From assembly GCA_021399435.1 (NCBI GenBank), contig JAJTUP010000006.1, positions 1,054,001-1,118,000 of the forward strand: 64,000 bases of DNA. The letters are read 5' to 3'. Source of the DNA: Diaporthe sp. PMI_573. Taxonomy: Eukaryota; Ascomycota; Sordariomycetes; Diaporthales; Diaporthaceae. How positions within the stretch are numbered: the first letter of the stretch is position 1; each line of letters opens with the position of its first letter. Shown here one piece after another: positions 1 to 9,906 of this stretch. A program made the position numbers and the translations under genes. The notes under the pieces are model-generated. The model saw only the letters and a list, made by a program, of their open reading frames with translations, ran no database searches and was not told where the DNA came from.

Positions 1-1046
1 GTTGCATCAGTATGATCGAAGGATCTGACCTCCTATGAACATAGATAAAAGGCGCATTATGTTGAGGCGCAGTAGTCATTTGCACATTGAAACCTTGCTG
101 TCGGCCAAGCGGTGATCACTACATGAGTGTGCTGCCCAGAACCCATGCAATCTCACAGAGTAGTCATTTACGTGCTCAATACGCTGAAAGGAAAGCTGTT
201 TCTCAGGAGACACACGACAGTCCTGGTGCCTCCCCGCCCAAGGCACGCCAAGTAACCAACCTCGTCCCTACTACTTAGGCAACGGTACAGGGTCTGATTT
301 CGAAACTGGCTTGGGCCCGTGGCCGAGTGGTCTGAAGCTTTCGAAACATTTGACCTAATTTGATTAGGTGCCTCGAAGCCACGGGTTCAAGCCCCCTGAT
401 GTTCAAGGGACCTCGTGTGGAATACGAAGTTTTCTTCGGTTCGCATAGACACCGGCTTGTCTTCGGACTTGCCTTGTGCTCGCTAGCAACGCTCCTCATG
501 GCTTCCCTTGGACATCTCTTTTTGCCTCTTAATCCTGATGTTGCCCTCTATCTCTCCATAGATCGTTTTGTTTGTACCCACACAAATCAACGATGATACT
601 TGTGGTGTGTTCTTCAGTTTGAGCCTCTTGATTTCCATTTCCACCTTCTGGTGTTGAGCCCCCGAAACAATTGTGGCCCTCCTCCTTTCTAATCCTCGGA
701 GCAGGCATCAGCAGTGCTTAATCATTATAGCTGCTCTTTACTTTACTACTGGACGAAACCGTGGAGTCATGATGGGGCACTCCCAACACGACGAAACCCA
801 AAGACGGCACATGTGTTTGCAACGTTAATTGGGTCATGAGAAACAAAGTCGAAGGCCATAGTCGATTTTATCAAATCTTCCTATCGAGAGGCTCTAATGT
901 TCTGGCATCGGCACCAGTTGGCCGCAAAACATGAGGCTCAAGTTGGGCTCAGCTCAAGTCCTATTGGTATGAGAGCTTAAACCCGCAGGCGTGATTCCGC
1001 AAAGCCTGCCAAGTGACCCTTTGTCCCAACCACGAAAAGACCGTTC
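1..1046. other. Intergenic, no supported protein gene
   Basis: Apart from the tRNA-like sequence at 313-404 I see no open frame with splice sites or family resemblance. The right part (about 850-1046) would hold the 3' UTR and terminator of the secreted-protein gene on the minus strand. Confidence 0.5.
313..404 (+). pseudogene. Degenerate tRNA-Ser(CGA)-like sequence
   Basis: An A-box-like TGGCCGAGTGG lies at 320-330 and a B-box-like GGTTCAAGC at 384-392. Between them are a seven-base loop TTCGAAA at 340-346, which would place anticodon CGA (serine) at 342-344, and a perfect 6-bp hairpin at 354-359/363-368 of the kind expected for the long variable arm of a class II tRNA. The expected acceptor strands (313-319 and about 398-404) do not pair, and the anticodon stem is mostly mismatched. 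I therefore read it as a decayed tRNA or tRNA-derived (SINE-like) copy, not a working gene. Confidence 0.35.
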
Positions 1047-1765
1047 CTAGTTGGTACTGCCAGGCGTCCGTAGAGTCCACTCAAAGTTGACCTCGCCCTT
1101 GTTTCCAGTATCCGTGTCGCAATTCATCTGTCCCTCGACCGTCTCGAAGGCGACACCGTCGCGCGAGCTGGCGATCGAGCTGCTCACAACATCCTTCATG
1201 TCCTGATCTCCGAGCCTGTTTCGGTGGTTTGAAATGTCAGCAGATTGTCCCACTTGCAAGTGTTATTTCCAAGGTTGAGTGCGTTGTTGGTGGTTACTCA
1301 CATGAGAGTGTTGTTCAGGCCGTCAAGCCTCTTCAGCGCAAACTGGCAGCTGCCCTTGGTTCCCAGCACGAAGAAGTGGTCCGCGAGCGCGGTCGAGTTC
1401 TCCCAGAGAGACAACTCGTATGTGAAGTGGATCTGGTTCCACGCGGCCAACATGTTGTTGCAGTCTGCGATGGGGACCATCTTGTCGTTGCTGCCAAAAT
1501 CTGCTTTGTGTCAGTGGCGGCCTCACGGGCCTGGAACGTTGGCATTAATGATGTGCTTTAGGGGACGGGCCAAGGTGGGTGTGGGGATGAAGATTGGGGT
1601 TCGATACGTACAGGTGAAGGAGCTGGTGCCGCAGTGATTGCTGGCGGCCGACTCCAAGACGGGGTGGGAAACTTGGGGCTTCTGATATTGGGGGTTGGGC
1701 GCGGCGGTGCCGAGACAGATCATTGCCATGAAGGAGACGGCGATGAGGAACATCTTGGAATGCAT
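1047..1765 (-). CDS. Secreted Hce2-type (Ecp2-like) effector candidate
   Basis: Three exons (1612-1765, 1302-1500, 1047-1215) join through introns with donors GTACGT and GTGAGT to give 173 residues. The start at 1765 is chosen because it opens directly into a signal peptide (hydrophobic residues 5-20, probable cleavage after LGTAA near 22). The mature part has exactly four cysteines (45, 65, 103, 150) in the contexts NHCG, ADC, GSC and MNC, plus a GDQD...SSI segment before the last cysteine. This spacing matches the Hce2 family (homologues of Cladosporium fulvum Ecp2), whose members are extracellular and implicated in host necrosis or competition between microbes. One N-glycosylation sequon (NST, 86-88) is present. 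The family call rests on remembered pattern and not on a search. No partner gene lies nearby. Confidence 0.75.
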
Positions 1766-2815
1766 GTTGTATTTCTGAGACGAGGCGGGGAAGTTGTTGC
1801 TAGTTGATTGACTCCCACGGAACGAGTTGTGAAAGGGTTGGTGTTGGCAGGAAGGAGATGGTGGATCTGAACGGGCAGCAACTCCGACGTTTTTATTCTT
1901 GATCCCATCTTTCACTTTCGATCTCTCAGGTTCTGGTCGGCCCCTCTAGTCGCTTAGTGAATCACTCGTGCACCACAGTATTCACTCATGGCCACGCGTG
2001 TGAGAACTCTGAATCCTTAAGTCTCCATGAAGCAAACGAGGATGGCGTTCCTACACAGTCATCAGAGACATTCACACCGAACCTTGGTGGAACTTACGCC
2101 GCACCAAGGCTTCAACTGGTTTACGAGGCATTGGCTACAGGTCATGTCTGAGCAGATCATTCCAAATAGAACCATCGCCCTCTGTCGACAATCTTCGTAG
2201 TGAAGATGACGCATATCAATGGGCAGATGTGCACACGTGCAAGGCAACTGAGCCATGGGGGCCAGAGACGCTCTGATCCACAAATGATGCGGCCAGACGT
2301 GTTGGCCTGGTTTTTGGACTGATATTTCACATTTCACAGGTAATGAGCACGGGATAAAACAAAGTGGTACTATGGTGAATTCTACAGTGAATGTTCCTTA
2401 TTAAAGCTAAGGATTACCTGCTTCACACGCCCAGCTCGCGCCGTCGCACAGAAGCTACGGGGGCGCTACTCAGCTCCCCCTTTCCTACCTTTTGCCTCCG
2501 AATTAATGGGTATCTGGTTTGGATCTTTCAACGCCGGTAAACTGAAAACAACGCCTGGATATGCTTTTCGTTCTCTCGTGGTCATGTTCGTGTTCCTTAT
2601 TCAACCTGCCTCCGCCATATCGGACAAATAGCCAAGGGACCCGTCCGCAGCTGACAGCTTATGCCCCCTAGAACCTGGTGAGATTCGAAGCCGTGGAGTA
2701 GATGCTCGAGCGGAACGTGCGCGCCTTTCCGACGTAGGCGGGGTGCAGAGCGGTTGGCGGGCGCTGGGAAGACGGGAAAATGTCAGCACGCGCGAGTTCT
2801 TCTTTTCAAGTCCTC
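1766..2815. other. Intergenic: promoter of the effector gene and 3' flank of the membrane-protein gene
   Basis: Bases 1766-2100 should hold the effector promoter on the minus strand. A short A/T-richer segment lies around 2340-2560. No additional gene is supported. Confidence 0.5.
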
Positions 2816-3775
2816 TTAGATCCAGTTGCCCGCAGGCCTCTCACATACTTGGACGTTGGGCGCGATGGGGCTCGCCCGGTCGCACGCCTCCCACGACTCC
2901 CTGGCGGGGCCGGGGCTCACGGGGCTCACGGGCCGGATGACCACGTGCTCCTGATGGTGCTCGGGGTACTGTGCCTCGACGTCGCGCTCGGACATGTTGA
3001 CCGGCGCGCCGATAGGGCCGCTGATCTGGGGCCGGTTGTTGGTGCTGGTGTTGTTGTTGTTCTTGTCCTTGCCGAACATCCTCGTGAAACGGTTGTTCCC
3101 GAAGCCCTGCGTGAAGTTCTGGGTGAAGCGGTTGCCGGCGTTGGCGTGGAGCTTCTCCTTGCGAATTGAGTTGGAGTGGTTGCTGCTGTTGAGGGTCGAG
3201 GCGTCGAGGTCGTAGTCGGGCGGCAGCGTCCTCGTGCGGGCATTGTAGACGTTGGCGCCGTGCTCGCGGATCATGCGGGCGGTGATCCCATGAGATCCGT
3301 TGCGGAACAGCACGGAGACGAGGAAGTTGAACATGCCGAAGACGATGGCGAGGATGCCAGCGGCAAGGGTCAGGCGCCAGAGCGGCAGGGTCAGCTTCTC
3401 GAGCATCTTGTCGCCGTTCAGGGAGCCGAGGACCCAGGCGCCCATGGAAACCATCCACACGCCCAGCCAGGCCAGCGAGTGACCCCTGTTGCAGGCGTCG
3501 ACGGTAGAGAAGGTGGGCCAGTTGTTGCGGAAAAAGTCCCTGACGAATCGCGGCTGGGGGACCTCGGAGACGATGAGGATGAGTGCGATAAGAGCAGTGA
3601 CCAGGTGAGAGAAGGCCGAGAAGAAGAAGAAGCTGTTGTTGACATCGGTCTTGACGACCATGACAATGCTTGCGGCGGAGACGCTGAGCAGGGCGACGAT
3701 ATTGCAGGCGCGGAGGATCTGGAGTATCCACCACGCAGGCCCCAAGAAGCGGCCACTGTCAGTCATGTTGATCAT
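2816..3775 (-). CDS. Four-transmembrane fungal membrane protein (DUF7598-like)
   Basis: A single uninterrupted frame of 319 residues starts at ATG 3775; a second in-frame ATG lies three codons on. Four hydrophobic helices are visible at about residues 22-42, 49-70, 100-118 and 133-157. After them comes a long hydrophilic, probably cytosolic tail with an Asn-rich run (KDKNNNN region) and a proline-rich stretch near the end. The layout of four helices followed by a disordered tail resembles an uncharacterised fungal family that I recall as DUF7598. No catalytic motif is visible and the function is unknown. Codon use matches the other genes here. The C-terminus is plausible as read, with the stop at 2816-2818. 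Confidence 0.8.
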   Translation of the reverse strand: MINMTDSGRFLGPAWWILQILRACNIVALLSVSAASIVMVVKTDVNNSFFFFSAFSHLVTALIALILIVSEVPQPRFVRDFFRNNWPTFSTVDACNRGHSLAWLGVWMVSMGAWVLGSLNGDKMLEKLTLPLWRLTLAAGILAIVFGMFNFLVSVLFRNGSHGITARMIREHGANVYNARTRTLPPDYDLDASTLNSSNHSNSIRKEKLHANAGNRFTQNFTQGFGNNRFTRMFGKDKNNNNTSTNNRPQISGPIGAPVNMSERDVEAQYPEHHQEHVVIRPVSPVSPGPARESWEACDRASPIAPNVQVCERPAGNWI

Positions 3776-6670
3776 TTTGTCGTCTTGATGGTGAGGGCTA
3801 ATTTGATAGGAGCTAGAGGACTGTTAGCGAGGACGGGACGTAAAAAGATCTTGGACCAATTTCTCATACAGAATGTCTTGAGTTTTACTGCCGGCAGTAG
3901 TGGTGAGTACGTGAGTACGTGATAGTGAGTGAGTGACGATGGTGCTGGTAATGGTATTTCCGGATTCTGTCTCGCAGATTCGAGGAGTAAGAAGAGAGTC
4001 GTTGATATCAGGGTCGAGTCCTTGTCGTCTCGAGGCTGAGGATGGTGGCGCCAGGTGGGTGAGTCTTAATGGACAGCCTGCGTCGAGCAGTGCTATTGTA
4101 GTGGAACAATGTAGCGACAGTATGAATAGATCTCAAGCATTGTCCACGGCAGGTGAAGCCGATCTACGGTTGGGTGGGTGTGGTCAACAGGACAATAGCT
4201 GAGATGAATGGAAAAGCGGGCGTGCCGTCTTTAATAGAGACTAAGGAGCGCGTCCTATTGTGGTCTTGGAAGTGTGCCCCCGCAGCATCTGGCAGTAGAC
4301 AAAAGGGCAGGATACACAAGGGAGAGAAGGAAGGAGGAGGAGGCACGAGCAGTCATAAGTCATAGTCATAGTCATGTTGGGCCAGCCTGCAAGTGCAAGG
4401 GTGGCCCGAAGCTCCTTTCATCGAAACAAACGCGGTTCTGTCCAATGGATTGGACTCGAGGGACTGTTCTAGCTGCGGGAAGAACGGGTGTTCTGGAGCG
4501 ATCCCAGGCGCCAGGGTGAAGTCGGTTTCATGCAAACAGCGAACATGCATCTTAGCTCTGGCAATCCTCTCGATGCCCATGTCACGTAGCGGTAGTACAT
4601 GGACTCCAACGCCATACTGCATACACAGTACCAGCAGCCGGAAGCAACGTCGGTTGATGAGGGATGGGTCCCCTCTGGACCGTCAGTCACCTTGGCGCGC
4701 ACTCGCCTCCGCGGTTGTGCGTGTTGTACGGCTTGTGTGCGAGTGCCATGTGGATGCAGGATGGGGGTCGAGTTCTGGGCCACGTCGACTCATCGCTGAG
4801 GCAGCGTGGCACGGGCAGGGAGCAGCGATACCCAACCGCTTCTCGTCCGTCTGGCAGTTCCCACATCGAGGGGAGGTGACACATGCAGGAGGGAGGGTGC
4901 AATGTCTTCTGTCGTGTCCGTGTCTGGCTTGGCGGCTGAGGCAGCCCCAGGGGCGAACTCGAGGGAAGCGCATGATTGCCGTCGAGAGGAGGCGCCTGGA
5001 TAGGCTCACGAACCCCCGTCGTCCCTGCGAGGCAAGGGCAGATACGGGGGGCCCCAAAAGTTTGTCGAGGCTTGCAAGGGTCCCAATGAACTGGAAGACC
5101 TGAATGTTCGGTGGGGAAGGTTGAAGATCGCGGAGCAGGGAGCAGAGCGCGTCCTCAGACGGGCTCGCGATGCGGCGTCGATTGGATGGCAGAGCCTCCC
5201 GAGTGTTTCAAGTGGATCTAGCGCCCGGCGTCAATGTGGATGTGCCGCCATGCAGCAGCACTTGCCACTTGACTGCCACTGACTGCCACTGACTGACTGA
5301 CTGCCACTGACTGACTGACTGCCACTGACTGACTGACTGCCAACACGACAGTCGTCCGAAAAAAGAAGGAAAAAACGATGAATGTGCCTTGCGAGGTGTC
5401 TTGCGTGACATTGCCTTGTGCAGGCCGGAGATGTGTCGTCGAGTCGCAGCGGCAAGGCACGGATGCAAGCCCGGCCACTGACTTGGAAACCTCAGACGGA
5501 GCTTCGACTCGAGACGACATGCATCACACGTGTGTGGGGGAATCGCCGTTTCAATCAACGTGTCAATAGTAATATAACTCAATGCTCCCTCCCGCGAGGC
5601 TTCTTTCTCTGCCAGCCTTGAGCGCACACTACTGGCAGAGTTTCGACGTTATTTCCTGCTTCCCGTCCAATATTTCCTGCTGCAACCCACACTCCGGCAT
5701 TCCCTCACGCTCGAGCAGCAGGACAGCAGTCTTGGGCCTGTGCGACCGGCCCAACCGATCTCGACAACCAGATCGAACATGATCGAAATGAAATCATGCT
5801 CTGGGGCCTGATCTGAGACAATTTCGGGGGCCAGGAACTCGCCCAACCCGGGCGCTTGTATGACTTGCCGCGAGCCCCTGCCCGACGTTACTTCTTGATC
5901 GTGACCAGGCTTTTCGGCGCTTGCGCTTCGATGCAGGCGCCTACACGCGAGTCCAGCTTACTGTTGTACGGTGACACTCAGATCCATTCCAAGCGAACAA
6001 GGCTTCCTCCTCCGCGCCGTGATGGCCGACTGGCTCGAGTGCACTGGTCCCATTACTTGTCGCCATGTCCGAAATAGAATTGGCAAGATCGTGCGATATA
6101 TGTGCTTGAGCCTTGTCTTTATATTGCCTGTATATGGATGGTGTCGGAATGCCCAGTGATTGATTGCTTGCAGTGAAGATCATGCTGGTTCTGGTTCGCA
6201 CCAGTTCCATATTTACCCCAGACGGCAGAGACCAGTTGACAGTGTACCCACGGCCACCCTCAGATAGACCGCCGTACTTGGTGCTCTCAGTCAACCTGGA
6301 ATTAAATAACACAAGATGGTTGCCTGTGCCACTGATCTCGATAAATCACTGACTGGAATGCACGTAGCGCTTGTGAGCCGGTGGGTGCAGTTGACACGGT
6401 CGAAAACAGAAGGCGGCCGCCCCCAAAAGATATTCCAATGCGGCCTAGCGCGGGCGTCCATGCGTGTGGTGGGGACACAGCCTCGTCTTCCCTTTTGTTC
6501 TAGGCCTCCTCCCGACAGCTGATCCGGGGTGGCCGTTGCACGCGCGGCGAGCTCTTTTTCTCCCACGCCCCGACTCGGTTTTGACAGTGACCGCCGCCCA
6601 ACACCGCACATCACACATACGTAGTAATCTCGAGATCCAAACCCAGCAACTCCTCACCAAAGCACCAGCC
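3776..6670. other. Intergenic spacer, no supported gene
   Basis: This 2.9-kb spacer lies between divergent genes (the membrane protein on -, the SERF-like gene on +), so it carries both promoters. It contains an 18-bp tandem repeat at 5265-5342. The longer open frames here start with non-ATG codons, have no splice context and show no recognisable domain. Pyrimidine-rich DNA just before 6671 is consistent with a fungal promoter/5' UTR. Confidence 0.5.
5265..5342. repeat. 18-bp tandem repeat built on ACTG units
   Basis: About four imperfect copies of a unit of the type CTGCCACTGACTGACTGA lie in tandem. Because 18 is a multiple of three, the repeat also makes the minus strand appear open with a Ser-Gln-Trp-Gln-Ser-Val period. 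That frame has no other coding support. Confidence 0.85.
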
Positions 6671-7161
6671 ATGGCTCGTGGAAACCAACGCGACAAGGCC
6701 CGCGAGGCCAACCAGAAGAAGCTGGCCTCCCAAGTAAGCTCACCCCATGACCCCTAATCTCAGCCCTCCGCGGCCTCACAGTCCCCGGCCCAATCCCCAG
6801 TCGACTCTTAACCGCCCAGTGGGCCGGTCTGCAAAGGGGCCAAGCTCTGCCCTAATGGGCGGCGGCTGCCCACTTTGCCGCCGGAAGGGAGAAGAGGAAA
6901 AGAAAAAAAAAGCCAACCCGTTGTACAGCCTTGCTAATGACGTATCGTCGTTCCCCCGTCACACAGAAGTCCAAGAACACCAAGACCGGTAGCGAGATGC
7001 AGCGCGACAAGGAGAGCGTCGCCGCCATGATGCGTGAGAAGCAGAAAGCCGGTGAGGCCACCTTCTCCTAGGGGACGATCGGCTGTGGGCGTATGGTCTC
7101 TCATGGACTGACCTTGTGTACAGCCGACGAACGCAAGATCGCCGAGGCCGCCAAGAAATAG
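6671..7161 (+). CDS. SERF/4F5-family small EDRK-rich protein
   Basis: Three short exons (6671-6733, 6967-7051, 7124-7161) encode 61 residues that begin MARGNQRDKAREANQKK, the hallmark N-terminus of the SERF/4F5 family. The donors are GTAAGC and GTGAGG and the acceptors ACAG. The protein is almost entirely charged (Lys, Arg, Glu, Gln) with no hydrophobic core. This fits the family's intrinsically disordered members (human SERF1/2, C. elegans MOAG-4), which bind acidic or nascent clients and modify amyloid formation. The middle segment KSKNTKTGSEMQRDKESV and the C-terminal ERKIAEAAKK are typical of fungal members. The exons are too short to be seen as long frames, and the first intron (233 bp) is longer than the second (72 bp). 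Confidence 0.9.
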
Positions 7162-8741
7162 ACAGCCCGTCGATATCTCGACGGAACATCGTTATTTCTC
7201 TCCCCGCGGCAGGGGGCAAACGACAACAGCGAGGGGGGGGGGGCGAGAGACTACCGTCCTCTCCCTCCCCTCCCGGGTTATGGGTTCTGCTTTTTCAGCA
7301 TGGAGCATCGGAATGGAATTGGGAAGAAACACTATCAACACTGGCACGCAGGTTCCCGTCCGCACGGCCAAGGGCGGGCACGGAGTGGTTGTTGGTTGGG
7401 CATAAGTCGGGGCAGCAAAGAAGGAGGACAAGAAGAGGAGGGCTGTTGTAGCGTGTTAGGCAGTCCCCTTTGGCAATACACTTGTGCGCCCCCCGCCCCC
7501 AAGAACCAGACCGTGGCCCTCCCTCAACGGCGGAAAGCCGGTTTTGTCTACGATCTGTACATGCGTGCGTGTTGCGAGGGCAAGCGACAAAGCGCAGGCG
7601 GATGAACCTTCTGGATGCTCGGCCCGTGTTGATACCGGAAGGGTCATCGTGGTCCTCAAGTTACTCCCGGCCGGCCAAAAAGACACGCTTGTCCCATGTC
7701 ATGCTTGACCAAAGCAAGCCGGGTGATGGCGATCCGCAGCGAGGGAGACAGTTCGAGCGCATAGCGTTGCACGAGCTGGATTACCTGGCCACGTCCATCT
7801 CAACCGGTCGTCGTTAAAGCAGAGAGTGAAGGAGAGCCGACACCGGCATGACGCCTGGCCGCCACCCTGGCACCTCGCGATGGACAGCGACGCTGAGGAC
7901 TCATCAGAACTTTTGTACCTCGATGCCACTTAGGCACCGGATGTGTCCAAGCACCGTCCGCCTCTGCACATGGCATGATGTTCATTCAAGCTCTCGCATA
8001 CGGACATCATTTCGAGCCCGGCGGCGGGAAAGCAGGGTGAGCGAGTCTTGTCCTCCCTTCTACTATCTGTCATTGCGGGCGAGTGCATGTCTCGGCATCG
8101 GGCGCGCCCGGGAGGACTGAAAGTGGAATCACCCCGTTTCAAAATGTTTCTGGCCGGATGGCGAGTCTCCCGTTCCCGCAGCTGGGCTTGGCGGCCAACC
8201 ACGGATGAATCACAGACGAGGGACAGCCACGGACGATGGGCGAAGGACAGATATTCAATCCGGAAGATTACGCTGGAAGGAAAATGTCTCGGCAACCATT
8301 GGGAGGATGTCGGGTGGTGTTGGGTCCAGGTTCGTCCAAGTTCGGGTCTGCTGAAGCTTGGTATTCAACGTAAAGTTGTGACCATGACGCTAAACACTTC
8401 GCAATGGCGGTGCATTTAGTCAATGTCTGACTCCGAAGTCACCACATTTGGAATCACGATATCACGCAAGGGACAGAAAGTGAAAAAAAAAGGTTGTACT
8501 ATTAAGATATCCATCCAGGATACGAGCCAGTCATATACAACCTTCCCCCGCCGCCCCCCGTTTATAAAGAGTAAAAAGTGGGAGGAAATCTAGCCTCCCG
8601 GCTCCGGCGGGTTGCTGCTAAAAAAGGGGGTTCTACAGTTCATTCAAATCATCATAAGAAAAAAGTCGACATCCTGGTCGTCCCAATAACCTCCAAGTGC
8701 CCCGCGGCAACGAAGAACCCTTTTTGAAGGCCTCCTCCCTT
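7162..8741. other. Intergenic, convergent 3' flanks
   Basis: The SERF-like gene (+) and the cupredoxin-like gene (-) converge here, so both terminators should lie in this 1.6-kb stretch. A G-run occurs near 7232-7243. The A/T-rich tract at about 8460-8680 is a likely 3' UTR/poly(A) region of the minus-strand gene. I see no gene. Confidence 0.5.
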
Positions 8742-9906
8742 TTAAGCGGCTGGGTTCATCATGACCTCAGACATATTTGCTGGGAGAGCGCCTGTGAGGA
8801 ACGAATGTTAGAATGGCTGCGCTTTGAGGTGACATTCCAGTGAGCTCGGGCTCTCATGACTTACCAGGAAGACCTCCGAAGGCACCAACACCCTGAGCCT
8901 GGGAGGCAGGGAAGGAGCCGGTGGAGCAGGTAACAGCGCATACGCAAGCACCGTTCTGGATCTGGCCCTGGCCCATCGTGGGAGTGACGGCGCCAGCACC
9001 ACCAGCGGCAGCACCGCCCTCGGCAGGTGGGGGAGCAGCAGCAGCACCGCCGCCGGTGGCGTTTCCGGCACCAGCAGCAGGAGGGGGAGCCTGGCCGCCG
9101 GTGATGCCGGTGCCGGCGCCGGTGCCGTTCTGGGCGATGGCCATCGACTGGAACATGGCCTGGGTCTTAGCGGCGGTGGGGTTGATGGAGAAGGTCATGC
9201 CCTTGCCGCAGTGGCCCTTTTGTCTGCAGTAGAACCCTGGGTATACCGGTTAGCACGTGCTCGAGATGTGCAGAAGTGTCATTGGTGACTTACAGAGGGG
9301 AGTGTCAACCATAACTTGCATGGCGACCTGCGGTGGTGGGTTGACAGAGTTGTTGGGGTTGGCCTGGAAGCCCGAGTCCATACCACCGGCGAGGGCCGCG
9401 CAAGGCGTGTCGAATGCGGACTGGGTGGCGGTGTGGTTGGCGCTCATGAAGGTGAAGACGACCATGTCACCGACGGCGGCCTTGATCTCGGCGGGCGTGA
9501 ACTGCAGACCCGCGGCTCCACCGACCATGACCTCGTGCGTCTGGGCAGCCGCAGGCGCGGCCATCGGGGGAGGGTTGACGTTCATGGTCGGGGCTCCGGC
9601 ACCCTGGTTGACCCAGATGATGATGACCTGGGTGGCGGCGTTGGTGGTGATGCCGGCGCCGGACAGACCCAGGCTGATGAGCTGTTCCTGGGACGCCGAG
9701 ATCTGTTGGCCGGGGCCCTGCATGCTGGCGAGCGCTGCCGCAGGTGCCTGTCCCTCACCCTCGCCTCCTTGGCCCTTCTCCATCGACTTCTCCTCTGACT
9801 TTCGGGGGTACAGATCGGTATCCCTCTTCGCCGGGTAGACGTTGTGGACGGCCTTGGCCAGGGCGAGCGGCGCGGCGAGAGCCGCGAGAGTTGCGGAGAA
9901 CTTCAT
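8742..9906 (-). CDS. Secreted cupredoxin-domain protein
   Basis: Three exons (9294-9906, 8865-9236, 8742-8791) give 344 residues, with both introns using GTAAGT donors. A signal peptide (residues 1 to about 18) is followed by a Lys-Arg site at 27-28 (possible Kex2 cleavage). A cupredoxin-like domain spans about 90-225. After the first splice junction the sequence LWFYCRQKGHCGKGM appears. C208, H213 and M218, with H158 in the SANHTAT segment, form a plausible type 1 copper site. The C-terminal third is a low-complexity Ala/Gly/Pro region with little structure. No GPI signal (hydrophobic tail) is present, so it is probably free or bound to the wall matrix. Fungal relatives are annotated as extracellular serine-rich or cupredoxin-like proteins of unknown role. 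Confidence 0.85.

Noticed and set aside
4393..5103. Plus-strand frame of 236 codons
   Set aside because: No ATG at its start, Cys/Arg/Trp scattered composition typical of noncoding GC-rich DNA, and no splice logic.
5941..6312. Minus-strand frame of about 123 codons with fairly protein-like composition
   Set aside because: It starts at GTG, I found no convincing upstream exon, and it lies in the promoter side of the SERF-like gene. Not enough to call a gene.
9257..9838. Plus-strand frame of 193 codons
   Set aside because: Antisense to the cupredoxin exon, created by its GC-rich codons.
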